From Hydractinia symbiolongicarpus (taxonomy: Eukaryota; Cnidaria; Hydrozoa; Anthoathecata; Hydractiniidae), in the NCBI RefSeq assembly GCF_029227915.1, contig NC_079884.1:20894001-20958000 (forward strand): a stretch of DNA of 64,000 nt, given 5' to 3'. Positions 22,945-35,504 of the stretch are shown here, one piece after another (positions within the stretch are counted from its first letter, which is position 1; every line of letters starts with the position of its first letter). The notes beneath the pieces were generated by a model that worked only from the letters and a program-made list of their open reading frames with translations, was not told the DNA's origin and made no database searches. Made by a program: the position numbers and the translations under genes.

Positions 22945-25523
22945 CTCAAATTTTTTCTTTCATACTTTCCACTGGACCGCGCAAACAAAGATCAAAACAT
23001 AAAGACTGGGGCAAATTTGTCCTTTTTTGAAACGTTAAGGTTTTACAAAAGAAGAAAAAAAAACACCCAAAGCGACGTAAGAATTATAATGTGTCATACA
23101 AAATAGCCCTGAAAGCCTTATTATGATGACACAAACCAATAAAATCTCATATAAAATACAAAAAATTCCTGAAATAGGCAATGCTCTTTATTCACTAACA
23201 GTCTATTTGGGACCCCTGTGTTTCTGGCACAACGAAGGAGAACTATAAACAAAATTAAATATGGTAGTCGAAGCTGTTGCAAATGTAAACAAATAAACAT
23301 GAGCTTTAAATCTGAGTTCAAAATTAAGAATTTTGCGTTAAAGCACGATGACAGTAACGATTTCTATTGTATGCAGGTACGTAATAAATAAATATTGATT
23401 TAAGGTTAAATTTTTCCCAAAGTGACGAAATAAAATTGCGTTTATTAATGTTCTATTTTAGTTTAATGTAAAGTGTTAGTGGAGTGCCTTGTTTGGTAGC
23501 TGTGGATAATACACCGAACTCCAGTCTTAACGTAGCTCAGTAGCTCAGCGGTGGACTCAAAGTCAAATCGTTTGAGGAGAGAGGGTGGGTAGGGGGAGAG
23601 GTAAAGGCTAGAAGCAAAATTTGAAAAGACCTCTTTAGTACAAATAGGAGCCTTAAACAATTTAGAATAACACCCCTCCTGTTTATACAAACGCAAAAAG
23701 CAGTATCTGTGTCACTTAAATTTATTAGTGCCTCCTCTTTCTTGGCATATACACTGTTTAAGTAGTCTTTGAAATTTGCAACCAAAAAAAGAAAGCATAA
23801 GAATATCTTTTAAGTTTTATATTGTAGATCATTATTTTTTCTACGGAACAAATGTCAAAGTTGAAAACTCATCCATCAACAAATGTCAAATTGATATTTC
23901 TCACAGCAACTTAAGTATAGATGCTGCCTCTCTGAAAAAATCTCTAAGGTACTTCTTGATCAGTTAGGCTTAACTTACAAGCCAGGTATCCCATGATCCA
24001 GGCATCAGATCCCTAGAACCAGCAATATTAAGGTTTTTACTCTGGTCAGCACAAACTTTCCCTTATCAGAGATCTTTGTAAATTTAACCAGAGATGGATG
24101 TTTTATGGTCAGATTGAACTGAAACTTGCATCCATTTTGGTTGACCTAAACTTGAAATAATTAATCAAAGCCTTAACCAAGACAAACACTACAACTCGCA
24201 GGATACATTATTTTAAGAGTTATGCCCCAGCTGGCTACATTAATATTTATGTGTAGGTGTTTTATGTTACTTCTTTAATGTTAATTTTTATTTTCTTTAT
24301 ATACTTTTAAAGGTTTCGTAAAAAATTGTATTTTACCATTTTTGACGTATATATATACTTCAAAATGTCATAGGCAACCCTCAGCCCTATTTATTCATGG
24401 AATTTTGTGCTAAACACCTTCCTGTCCATTCAACTAGTTTCCTGGAGAAATGAAATAACATCAAAGTCAGATAAAATATGGATGGGAAAAGTGATCACAA
24501 CTGGGAAAACCTCAAATTCGGAAATCAAATTTCTTGAGATGATGCTGATGGTGTGCCAGATTAACACAGCACAGGCTATTTCATGTTTTAATCAATTTTT
24601 CTTTGTTTAAATACACAACATAGAAAAGCAATGAAGTTCATGTGCAAAAAGTTTTCTAGGTTATTTTCTTACACCCAACAAAACAATTCCTAACTATCGG
24701 TATTTATTGCTGTGAAAAAATCAATTCTGTACTACTTTAGAATAAAAATTATGGAAACTCTGTATACCTTGGTAAAAAGGAGTTCTACTGAATTTTGGCT
24801 GTATTGCATGTGATTCTTATGTCATTAAAAATGCATATGAAAATGAGGGTAGGTACCACAGGACAAATGTTAGAGGAAGGTGCCATAAGTGCCTGCACAC
24901 TATAGTATATTTAGATGAGTTTCCCACTTGTTACTAAATAAAAATTATGTAAAGATAAGTTCCTTTGTCTAAACAGATGCTGCTTTACCAACTGTATCTT
25001 CTGGCTAATGTCACATTATTTTATAAAGTCTCTTCTGGATTCTATCTTTATCAAGGAAAGCATAGAAGGACGCATTTTAAAGAGTTTAGAAGGGCATGAC
25101 AGTAGGAGAGTATTGCCAACTGACTTGGCATGGGGGCGACACTAGCTAAACAGGTTTTTAACCATAGCCTTATGTAACCCTAAATAATTTCTGGAAATTA
25201 ATATTTACTAACAAGAAAACAGATACATTGCAATCAATTTTAGCTGTAAATTTTTAAATTATTTATTAAATATTTTCTGATATATGTATGTATTGAAAAT
25301 CCTCTAGTTCATCTGATTGCTTAAGGGAATTAATTTTTTTATTAACTTATTTTTACAAAGTTCTAATTCTCGCAAAATAGGCAAAAATCAAAAATTGTAT
25401 TCCCTCAAGAATTAAATCTCTTAACCTAGTCACCCTAGTTGCACTTATCTTTTGTTTAAAGTTTTTGCGGGTACAATTAGTTATATTTTGTATGCTTAAT
25501 GATGTGTTATAGTTGTCATTTAG
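22945..25523. other. Region between divergent CECR2-like and Rost genes
   Basis: Should contain the CECR2-like promoter on the left and the missing first exon(s) of the Rost gene on the right. No first exon could be chosen with confidence. A short tRNA-like string (TAGCTCAGCGGTGG) lies at about 23540 but lacks a T-arm. Confidence 0.45.
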
Positions 25524-26213
25524 TTCTGGTGTGTACCAAGATGGATTATTTGGTGTCTTCGAGTCATATTCACAGTTTACCATTTATCAACGCTGCTGTT
25601 TTCTATCATCGTCCACTCCAGTAGAATTTGGCCAGTATTTTTGACTAATTGGACCATGGTCATAATGCTTGTTTACTTTATATGGATCACTGCTCTGTCT
25701 GGAATGTTCGGTTTAAATTTGCAGTTTGAATCATTAAAAGATCAAAATGTTGACCAACATACAGAGATTGTTGCAGCCAGAAAAGAAATACCTTGGCACG
25801 TGAAACTATTCTGGGCTTGGTACAATGTAACATATGTTATTACTATTGTTACTGACCTCATGTATTGGGGTTTTGTGTATCAGCCAAGTCATTTTGATAC
25901 GTTTGACATGCGATTTAGTAATATAAATGATCACAGTGCCTTGCTTGCTATGCTGCTGATCGATTTCACATTTCATCGCATTCCAGTACATTTATATCAT
26001 GTTGTGTATTCCATTGTTGTGGCAGTTATATATCTGATGGTATCCATCATTTACACTCTCAGTTCTGGAAGATATGTGTACAAGGTTTTGAATTGGAAAG
26101 ATGATGCTGGAAAAGCTGTTTTCTTTTTTTTTATAGCGCTACTCTTAGCTGTTATCATACAAATTGTGATGTATGGCCTGTACAGATTAAAGATAAGGAT
26201 CAAAAACAACTAA
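25524..26213 (+). CDS. Rolling stone (Rost)-family membrane protein, terminal exon
   Basis: The exon begins after an acceptor ATTTAG at 25518-25523 and runs to a TAA at 26211-26213: 229 residues. Its start, FWCVPRW followed by a first membrane helix, flows into VFLTNWTMV, matching the family hallmark (I/V-Y/F-LTNW). Further helices follow at about residues 45-60, 90-115, 130-150, 155-175 and 190-215. A typical Rost/TMEM protein is only 20-50 residues longer, so just the short cytoplasmic N-terminus is missing, on an upstream exon that I could not locate. In Drosophila, Rolling stone is a membrane protein needed for myoblast fusion; what the cnidarian-type relatives do is not established. The family call rests on helix order and the LTNW motif. 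Confidence 0.78.
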   Translation, partial: FWCVPRWIIWCLRVIFTVYHLSTLLFSIIVHSSRIWPVFLTNWTMVIMLVYFIWITALSGMFGLNLQFESLKDQNVDQHTEIVAARKEIPWHVKLFWAWYNVTYVITIVTDLMYWGFVYQPSHFDTFDMRFSNINDHSALLAMLLIDFTFHRIPVHLYHVVYSIVVAVIYLMVSIIYTLSSGRYVYKVLNWKDDAGKAVFFFFIALLLAVIIQIVMYGLYRLKIRIKNN

Positions 26214-28300
26214 AAGCAACTATTATTTTTGTGGCGAGATAAGCATTGTTAGGGTTGTAAGTAACGCTATGGATGATAGAGAATTAAGGCATCTCTGTTA
26301 TTTATGTTCGACTAATTAAAGCAACCATGCGTTTTGTTTACTTTCTTGCAAGATTAAATCGATATGAGCATGCAATCTTTTTTAAGGTAATGTTCCTTTC
26401 TCTGAAGAAAAAAAAAACCGAGTCCGAATTATGCTTAACAATACAAAGCTGAATATAAGTTTAGCATATGTGTGTTTTTATTTATATTTGATTTTTTTTT
26501 TGTTAATATATGCACAGGTTACGATTTATGTGCACCATACACCAGAGGTATAATGGACCATGCAGGACCATTTTTTTTCTTCAATAATACACATGGAGTG
26601 CCATTGAACGGTTTTTGTTGTCGTGTGTGTTTTTATTGCACTTTTTTGTGTGTTTGTAATATTCCGAAGGGATGCTTCACATATGATTATCCTGACATAA
26701 AAATTTTAGCCGCATCTTGCTTATGGAGTATGAAAAATTAGTCGTATTTGTTTTTTTATAAAAAGAGTGTAGTGTGTTTGTTATGACTATGATACTACTG
26801 GTTAAGGTAAAGTCAAAGTAGCCTGTTATGCTATACTTTTTGAATTATATATTATCTTACTTAATTATTATTTTTATAGTTCCAAATAATGACAAAACAA
26901 TAACTTTTACCCCATCTTTTACGTATATATATGCTGATCATTCGCTTGTTTTTTAGGTTTAGTGAGATAAGCATTTATCGAAGCCTTGTTCCTTTATAGG
27001 AAAAAGTCGTTGCAGAATTGTTCATAGTTCTTCTTATTTCTTGTCTCTATGACACAAGTTCACGTTTTTAATGTTTTTAAAAGAATATGATTGTTAACTG
27101 TTGTTTAATTTAATCGTGTGCACATTCACAAAAGAACAGTTGTTATAAGCACCGTTTGAAGTTGAGAGGGTTTATTTTTATGAAACCTTTATTTAAAAAA
27201 TTTCATTTTTTAAAAAAGAATTATTCAGGGAAAAGCTAACAGCGCAAATGCACACGCCGGGTGGCCACAAGTCGCGTAAGTCCCAGAAGTCGTGGAAATG
27301 TGATGAAATGGAACAAGTCGGGGAAAGTCATGGAAAATTGATGACAATTGATTTTCGTACGATTTTTTTCTGTAAAATCCGGCTTTTGAAATTGGGTTGC
27401 TTATAAAAACAAACAGCTTTTTGTAACTTCTTTTTTTAGCTTATACTGTATTTGTGTGTGAAGGTATATTTTTAATTTATTTAGAACTCAGGATATAATT
27501 TTCCATTTGATAATATTTACATCTAATAGGTGGGATTTAAACCAATTTTATTTTGTTTGAGAAAGATAACCATCAATTTTTATGAACTTTAATACAAGGT
27601 TATATATATATTTGTTTGTTGAATATTTAAAATATATTTTTGCAGTAAACTTTTTTTTATTATTTTTCGGGTTTTTTTGCCCGCCTGTTGTTTTCTCTTC
27701 CTTCCTTATTCTCTTTACGTAACTCTAAATTTTCTCCAATGATCTAAAAGAGAACTCATATTGGTTGTATATGTGTCTTTTGTAATGTACTTTATGTAAT
27801 TTAAAAAAAAAATACGAGCTTGAAATGCATCTTCTCTCCTGGTGCTGCGATCTTCAAAAAAGGTTTCGTAAAACACTTTAACTTAATTATTTCGCGAAAA
27901 TTAGTCATGTTAAAATACCTCGTTATTGGACTATTTAAGATTTCTTTCGGGGAAATATTTTTCGTAAACCTTCTGTTACCTTTTATTTACAAAAAATATC
28001 CATTAATTAAAATTGCTCGTATCTGACCATTTAATTGCTATGGTTGTAAAGCAACAACAAAGATAGCAACCTGATATGTTTCTCTTGTTTCATGTAAACT
28101 ACTCTTAAGTTTTGGGTGAGGGGGAGAATGTTGAGTTCGGTATCGGGGAGCCCCGAACCAGATGCGTTTTTTTCCTTTCTTACACTTAAGACATATCTCG
28201 GAAACGACCGAGACTTTGATGGGAATTCGCCTGTGGTGTCTCTCGTGAAAACACCTGCGTCTCTCGTGGAGAGACACCCCAAGTGAGTATCTGGGATGTC
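26214..28300. other. Intergenic, no gene recognised
   Basis: AT-rich sequence after the Rost stop. It presumably carries the Rost 3' UTR. No exon or clear element seen; open frames present are short and compositionally random. Confidence 0.5.
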
Positions 28301-28475
28301 TTTCGTTGAATCACCAACATTTCGGCAAGTCTCGTGGAATCACCTACATCCCAGAAAATCTCCTGAAAACGCCTACATCTCAGCGAATCTCGTGGAATCG
28401 CCTACATCTTAGCGACTCTCGTGGAATCGCCTACATCTCAGCAAATCTCTTGAAAACGCTTAGTAAATCTCGTAA
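28301..28475. repeat. 29-bp minisatellite
   Basis: Six units begin at 28301, 28330, 28359, 28388, 28417 and 28446, an exact 29-bp period. The consensus is TCTCGTGGAATCGCCTACAT followed by CTCAGCGAA. GGAATCG and GAAAACG variants alternate between units. Related but irregular TCTCGTG words extend to about 28200 and 28515. Not a CRISPR: there are no spacers. Confidence 0.9.
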
Positions 28476-28499
28476 ATCTCGTGGAAATGCCTACTACCC

Positions 28500-28730
28500 G
28501 CTATTGCGTATCTCGCGGAAACGCAACTAATTCGTTAGCACCTTTATACCATTTGGCTGACAAAGGAAGTCCGACATCCTCGCCAACGCATGGCGTCAGT
28601 GCTTCTACCTCTGAACGAAAAACATGATAACAACGAGCAGCAAAACTGAATAACCAAGGAAACCTTAGGTAAGAGCGTTGGTATAAGCAAGCCCGCGCCT
28701 CTGATGCCAATTGATCAGTTCCTCCCGTAT
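28500..28730 (-). pseudogene. Possible degenerate reverse-transcriptase fragment
   Basis: The minus-strand translation contains PWLFSFAARCY and, 20 residues on, LTPCVGEDVGLPLSA. This loosely recalls the region before and at the VQQGDPLGP motif of some LINE reverse transcriptases. The similarity is weak and the frame is short. It could be chance. Confidence 0.25.
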
Positions 28731-29179
28731 TGTAGAGTGTCTGGTGTGGTAGATCGTCGGCGATCGTAAAAGACCTCAGAGGTTAATATACTGGTTTCGT
28801 AAGTGCTTTTCTGATGTCGAATGATGGTACGATTATCGAGTTGATGCGTGGGTTATGCTTCATTGTAGGATTAGTTGGTACGATAACAATTGTAGACATT
28901 AAGACAATGGATGAAGTGATTGATATACATAAAAAAACACAATATTGAAAAGAATGAGTGGGTGGGTGGGTAAATCAAACTGTCGACGATGAATGATTTA
29001 TTGGCTATGACAACAAGGTAGGCGAGGCCATCTAAGAGGCTGGATTTATAACAGTTCTGGGTAGTTGCCTTGAGAGTTCGGGATAAAGAACCCCTCACAC
29101 TGGCCTACCTTTTTGTAATTGGAAAAATAAATAAGGTATTTAAATCGAACTCTCAAGTGAATACACCACCATACAAGTA

Positions 29180-30225
29180 GATGGGAATTTGGTTACCGAT
29201 AAACACTTTATTTTTTCTAATTTCATTCAATCACTTAAAAAATCTCCAATCTCCATTTGCCTTAACAATTTCTATCAGACCATTCCACAAAGATCATCAA
29301 AATGAAACTGCCCCAAAACTTCGAGTCGAACCGATCACTGCTAAGGCATCTGAAATTATTGAAATATAAAAAAGCCGTTGGGTTAGATGATATACCATCT
29401 TGGTTACTTAAGGACTGCATGAAGGTAATCGCTCAACCTCTGACATATATTATTAAACTATCGTTTGAAACCTTGTCTTTTCCGAATGACTTGAACCGCA
29501 CCAAAGTATTACGTGTTGAAATCTGGCGTAAAATCATTTGTAGATAACTATACACCAATGTCCGTGATCCCAGCTTTATCCAAAGTAATTAAAAAAAAGT
29601 TGTTTATGAGCAATTAACCATACACCTGGAAAGTAATTACTTTCAGTCCTCGTCCCTCCACAGAACTTGCTGCTGCAATCTAGCTGGATTCTGTAAAATC
29701 AAAAGTGAATGAAGGTAAAATAGTTGCAGCTGTGCTTTTAGACCCGAGAAAAGCTTTCGACATGTGTTGAGCCATGGTAAACTGTTGTCTAGACTAGCTA
29801 GGTTTGGTATCGTTGAACAGAAACGCGAGTGGTTCGCAGATTATTTGTTTGGTAGATTTCAGCATGTGCGATATAAAATCTTTTGATCTGATGAATAGCC
29901 AATCACTAGTGGATCAATTTAAGGCCCGCTGTTATTTATAATGTTCTTCAATGATCTTTCTACCATTGTAAAATATTCTGAAGTAGCAAAGTACGCACAC
30001 GATACCATATTATTTGTTGCTGGGAGAGGCTTTGATATCATTGACACTCGTCTCTCATCTGACATGAACTATATTTTTAAATGGTGTATGGAGAATGAAT
30101 TAATTTTAAATCTTGGAACCGAAAAAACTGAAGCTATGTTGCTTGGTTCAATGTATAATATGTGTGAAAATTTTAAAAATTATGTCAAGAAGACACAGGA
30201 CGTTTCCCACGAAAAATACACGTAA
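29180..30225 (+). pseudogene. Inactivated CR1/L2-like LINE reverse transcriptase
   Basis: Pieces of one reverse transcriptase in collinear order across several frames. From about 29270 come the linker and KYKKAVGLDDIPSWLLKDC with a following LTYIIKLSFET. Near 29725-29765 is AAVLLDPRKAFD, then after a frameshift SHGKLLSRLARFGIV and WFADYLFGRFQHV. From about 29900 is ITSGSI*GPLLFI, an in-frame stop in place of Leu with VPQ lost. At 29941-30225 is FFNDL, YAHDTILF, FKWCMENELILNLGTEKTE. The catalytic YADD reads YAHD, so the first catalytic Asp is lost. There is no intact endonuclease upstream. It is clearly dead. Confidence 0.85.
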
Positions 30226-30362
30226 CAACGGATACTGCTTAAAAATTACGCAACCGTCGTTTGGAACATACTCGTAAATCGTTCTCGTGTATTGAATTAT
30301 ATCGTATATTGTTATCGCTCAAGTGAAACCATGCTTAAGTGACTCTTTAAAGACGGACGTAG

Positions 30363-31896
30363 TGTGCTGGCCACTACCGCTTGAACTACGGGTACGCCCA
30401 CAATTGAAACTGATGTCTTTGTACTTGTGTTGAAATTCTGTTGCAATCAGAGACGAACAATTAAAAATATCTAGTCGTACGTGTGTTGCATTCCGTAAAC
30501 CTTTGACTTCTCTATCAGTGACAGTCTATAAAAAAATTGACATTTGTGAAACTACAATATTACCCACGCAAAAAAATTCGGATAAATAAGACACAATATT
30601 GCTAATGACTACTTAACGAAGAATGCCTGTATTGCTACGTACAAAACAAAAGACTATTCTTAAATTCTTACTTTTTTTCAATATATGAGGTAGGCACACT
30701 GTTAAGCCTCGTTTCCATTTGACTATATTTTCCGCTATAGCGTAAAAAAGCTTACGAGTAATTTTATTAGCGCGTGCGCACTTTAAAAAAATGAAAAAAA
30801 ATGAAAACTTTCTTTAAGAAACCATGTGTAAGTGAAAAGTATTTTACAAGAATTAAATTTAGACCCAATCCATTGATATTTAAGATCTGATTAGATAACA
30901 TCACCTTTTGATTAAAAAATCTTTTATAATTAATGCTAAAGCTTTAAGCCCTCGCGTCTCTTTTTCTATTGTATTGCGGTTTTGATGCCCAAAGATAAAA
31001 AGTCATGTCACAAAAATTAAGGAACTAAATATGTGTTTTTTGTCACTTAATATAATACGTGAATCTAGTTCGTAGTAGTAACTTAATAAAGAAAATCGAA
31101 TCATATCCAGTACAGTCCTAGGATCTTTCTTCAGAGATTAAAATAAGGAAGAAGTAGTTGAGGATTATTCATATCATCTTGACGCACCTAAATATATTTT
31201 AGTTTTTAATATGAATTTGAAGTTTGCTCTTTAAGACTTCCTTTCGCGTCTAAACTTTATATCCTGAAAGAAAGCTTAGTTAACATTTTTGTGAGATTCA
31301 TTACTATCCATCCACGTAATCATCAATTTTATTTCTGTATTACTGTCGCTTCTAATAAGCTAATAAATAAGTAAGTTAATACGTCACGTGGTTTGAAGTT
31401 CTAGTACTGATTTTTATCGTGTCTCTGCACCATAAAAAAAATGCGAAAATGTTCAGTTAAACGATATGAAATTTGATAGAAATTCTTATACAGCACGTTA
31501 AACAACAAACAGAGTTAAGTTCTTTAACTTTTTTAAAAAAATTGCGTACAGTGTATATTAAAAAGAAGTAAAAACTTAAGAATCGTCTTTTGCTTTGCAG
31601 CATAGCAATGCAGGTATTCTTCCTTATTACTTATTTTAAGTGGTCATTAGCAATATCGTGTCTTATTTATGCGAGGTGAACAGTGTTTTTTGGCGTGGGT
31701 AATATGGTAGTTTCGTAAATATCAATTTTTTTTATAGACTTTCACAGATAGATGAGTCAGAAGTTTGCGAAAGGCGACACACGTACGAGTAGATAATTTT
31801 AATAGTTTATTTCGAATTGTAACAGAATTTCAACACATGTATACGTCAGTTACAATTGTGGGCGTACCCGTAGTTTAAGCGGTAGTAGCCAACACA
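30363..31896. mobile_element. Foldback element with ~330-bp terminal inverted repeats
   Basis: The left arm 30363-30690 and the right arm about 31545-31896 are inverted copies with roughly 80% identity by eye. They begin TGTGYTGGCYACTACCGCTT and include GGGTACGCCCACAATTG, TGTTGAAATTCTGTT, AGTCTATAAAAAAATTGA and ATTACCCACGC. The interior (about 30690-31545) has no coding frame. No target-site duplication is obvious. The structure fits a non-autonomous foldback or long-TIR DNA transposon inserted just beyond the dead LINE. Confidence 0.82.
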
Positions 31897-32880
31897 CAAA
31901 CTCAATTGTGAAGGAGCTACCTTAGAAAAATTAATTTGTACAAGGAATTTTTTGAAAAACATGTTTAATTTTCGCAAGAACTAGTTTTTGCGAATATCTG
32001 ACATTACGCAAATTTGGCAAAAAAAGAGAGGAATTTGATGACGTTTTAGACAGGAACTAAAGACTGCTCAACTTGAAACTGACATACCTAGCATATAATG
32101 TTAAATAACAATCTCGTTCCCAGTTCATTTGCCTTTTGATTAATTTGATAGTAGCACAAATATAAGCTGCTCTGTAATAACAGCTTAGGGACCAAGAGAC
32201 ATTGGAGAAGAGGGTGGCTACAATACCTCAAAAAATTGTTGAGACAATAACACTTTTTTGGCTATTTTTACAAAGCTGGCAAAAAGCATCCACTCGCGAA
32301 TTCTACAGAAGCGTAGGTTATGTGGATACCGTTTAAATTGCGCTAGTCGCACTTTCTAACACGTTAGGCCCATAAAAGTTACGCTAAAGGACAGGAACAA
32401 TTAGACCATTTTGAGAGTTGACCTAAGTCCACTGTGAAGTTTGACAAGTTCAAATCGCGTCAATTTTTGCGTGAAATGAATTTTGACAAATTGACAAAAT
32501 CTCGCAAAATTCGCAAGAACTATGCCCTCAAAGTATAGTATGCTATTGAAATTATGTGATGCTTTAGCTATACTTAGTATGATGCTTTAGCTATATTTCG
32601 TGTGCAATAAAGGGTATTGACAACCTATGAATTATACTTACCTAATTCAATTCTTTATAACTATGTTGACAATTGTAAGCACTCTTCGCCCTAACAAGTA
32701 TTGAGAATCTTTTATTCATCCAAATGTTACGTTACACTATAATCATGCAGTTTTATAAGAAGATTTCGACGGTCAAAATTTCCTGATTGTAAGAAAGATT
32801 TGGCGCACTGAAGGAATTAGTAAATTTTAAAAATATAAATCTCTGCTTCACAAAAAAATAGCTCTGGCAAACAGTTTTTA
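31897..32880. other. Intergenic, no gene recognised
   Basis: No exon seen. Contains short local duplications (GATGCTTTAGCTATA near 32560-32595) only. Confidence 0.5.
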
Positions 32881-32881
32881 A

Positions 32882-32998
32882 CCCATTCGTGACAGTTTGT
32901 ACCATTTCGTAATAGTTCAAAACAGTATATAGCAGTTCGTAACAATCCATAACAGTTCGTAACAATCCGTAACAGTTCGTAACAATCCGTAACAGTAA
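32882..32998. repeat. ~20-bp tandem repeat next to Helitron-like pair
   Basis: Units of GTAACAGTTCGTAACAATCC, well conserved towards the right and decaying to the left (CATTCGTGACAGTTTGTACC). It abuts the 3' terminus of the first Helitron-like element. Confidence 0.75.
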
Positions 32999-33344
<346 letters not shown>

Positions 33345-33529
33345 CTAGTCGTTAGCCCGTGGAAAAATCCACGGGGTCGCCCGTCCTTTAAACTAACCCG
33401 TTGCAACAAAGTGGACAGAAATATATCGCATTTGGTACTGATGCCAATTTTAAAAATTTCGTGTTTCCATTACGGGGCACGGCTTTCGCGGACACACAGA
33501 CAGACAGACGACGGCTATTATTAAAGAGA
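33345..33529 (-). mobile_element. Helitron-like element 2, directly abutting element 1
   Basis: On the minus strand it starts A|TCTCTTTAATAATAG at 33529, with a short GTCT run (33495-33508). It ends with the same hairpin (33356-33375), TCGTTAG-complement spacer and CTAG (33348-33345). The next minus-strand base is the T that begins element 1. The 3' end of element 2 therefore touches the 5' end of element 1 with no spacer, a head-to-tail arrangement described for Helitrons. About 45 bp around the hairpin is nearly identical between the two. Confidence 0.75.
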
Positions 33530-35504
33530 TTTCATGTTTGGTCCTACGGGCGAGGTTTTTTTCTGTTATTGTGTATGCAGACACACCACAAAAACAATTA
33601 CGGGTTATTGCTCTATGGTCAAATTGTCCTCATTTTATTTTTTTTTAATTTAAAATTTTTAACATGTTTTAAGACATTTACCCATGTTTTTCGATCTCAA
33701 ATTGTAACTGAGTGACATAAAAACATCACCATTGAATTTATATTCAAAATAAACAAGGCAAATAATAGAGCTCAGGCTATAACCCATTTGTAATGTATTG
33801 TACAAAAGATTTATTGAACTATAATCTAGCTTGTACTACTTATCCTCACTGATCCAGTCCTAACTTATTTTTGCTCGATTAATAGAGATTTTCCCTTTCC
33901 TACACCCTCCTCTTCGTCGTATATCCTGCTGCAACAACAGAAGGTTGTCAATGATTTTTTGTGGTTAGCAATAGCCTCACCATTTGACAGATGTGACGTC
34001 ATTATATTCCTCCATATTTATTGAAATAAATAGCAATACGCCTAGTTTTATCAGATTATAACAAAAAGAAAGATTCTGCCTCCGCTGGCTTTAATTGGTC
34101 GTTGTTGTTGCACCATACAAGTGCATGGAGAAAATATTTCGCACCCTTACACCCACAGGAAAACTAAAATTTATTGTGGTAAGGATGATTAATTTAGAAC
34201 GAAGTTGTGTAATCTGCATTTCCTCTTTGTTAAGCAAAAATAGAATCAGATGATACAGCAGCATAGAGAACGGATGAATGTAAAGAAAGTTTAGAACAGT
34301 TAGAAGAATAGTGATTTTGAATTGTATCCAATGCAGATAAGTGCATGCAACCCTGTATATAATAATAGTGTTTTTTTTTGTCGTTGTGCATTCATTGCAT
34401 ATTTTTAGAACAGTTAAGACTGAGAGATCTAAGGATGCGAATTGATGTATAAAATTGCCCCTAAGATGCTGCTGTTTAAGCAGCTTAACTAATGAGAACA
34501 AAAAACAAACGTTTACTTGCAAGCAAAATTTCAAGTTGAGCATGTTCTTAGGATATTCTTAACTTTTTGTCTAATTCATCTTGAATATTATTATAGAATA
34601 TATTCTTTTTTGCGATTAAAAGATTGATCCACTAAACACCATGGTTGTGTAACGATTGCATGATAATTTCATTTTTTAGGACTATGTAAAGTTGTTGTAA
34701 AGTTTCGTATCCCATTTTTTATCAAGTAGACAGGAATGAAACATCTAGAAACCTGGGGATAAGTTGACTAAGGGATTTTATTCGCCTTGAATATGATAAC
34801 AATCAATCTTAAACTATTATACAATACCTATATATAGCTTACTTGTAAATTGAAAATAATTCTGGTCCCTGGAGAATACCTTCAAGTTGCATATAAACTT
34901 CTTAACATTGCGTGCAATTAATAATGAGAAAATTAGTAACATATTTTTGAAATTAATGAGTTTGTCGTTTTAATTTTAATTAAAAAGCCTGCGTTGGCGA
35001 AAGAGATATAGCTTAAATCGCTTACGATCGTGTTGTATAAAATGAGTTTATGTGGTCATGGTTAAGTGTATATCAGCAGAATGAGAAGTACACATGTGAA
35101 GTATTTTTGAAAATTAGTGCAAATAAGTGGAGGAATTGCAAGAAATCTTTCCGTTGACTGTCTACTTAAATGTAGTTTTTTGAGTAACTCGGCGCCACGG
35201 TGAGAATTATTTTTTTCTGTATGACAGCATATGCGTTAAAACATTAGGAAAAGTCTCAGGTTAGCAGAAAGAAATAAGAAAATTGTGGTCTATGTACAAT
35301 TTAGAGAGTATTCATTTTCGTCCCTAGAGCTATTTTATTCTCATTATTTTTAATACTATTATTTACTCAAGGTAGCCTCTACAGTTTCTAACGGTACTGT
35401 TATTAATGAGGTCCTGCAAAGGGGGTTCTAGTGCATTTAAAACTCCTTTGAGCTACAGAAGGCATGCAAGCACACCGATCAACTAGACATCCACCTAAGA
35501 TATC
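33530..35504. other. Intergenic, no gene recognised
   Basis: AT-rich. A 150-residue open frame on the minus strand (34091-34543) is hydrophobic by composition and shows no domain. No convincing exon. Confidence 0.5.

Noticed and set aside
23530-23575. tRNA-like string TAGCTCAGCGGTGG
   Set aside because: No matching anticodon stem, T-arm or B box; too short to call a tRNA or SINE.
25353-25583. Minus-strand frame containing PSWYTPELND, like a LINE linker
   Set aside because: It largely overlaps the first helix of the Rost exon on the other strand and has no further RT-like blocks.
28301-28475. CRISPR-like array of 29-bp repeats
   Set aside because: Units are contiguous with no spacers, and the window is animal DNA.
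31855-31895. A-box match in the foldback terminus as a tRNA or Pol III gene
   Set aside because: No B box or cloverleaf follows within 100 bases.
34091-34543. 150-residue hydrophobic minus-strand frame
   Set aside because: Composition reflects AT-rich DNA; no motif, repeat or splice context supports a gene.
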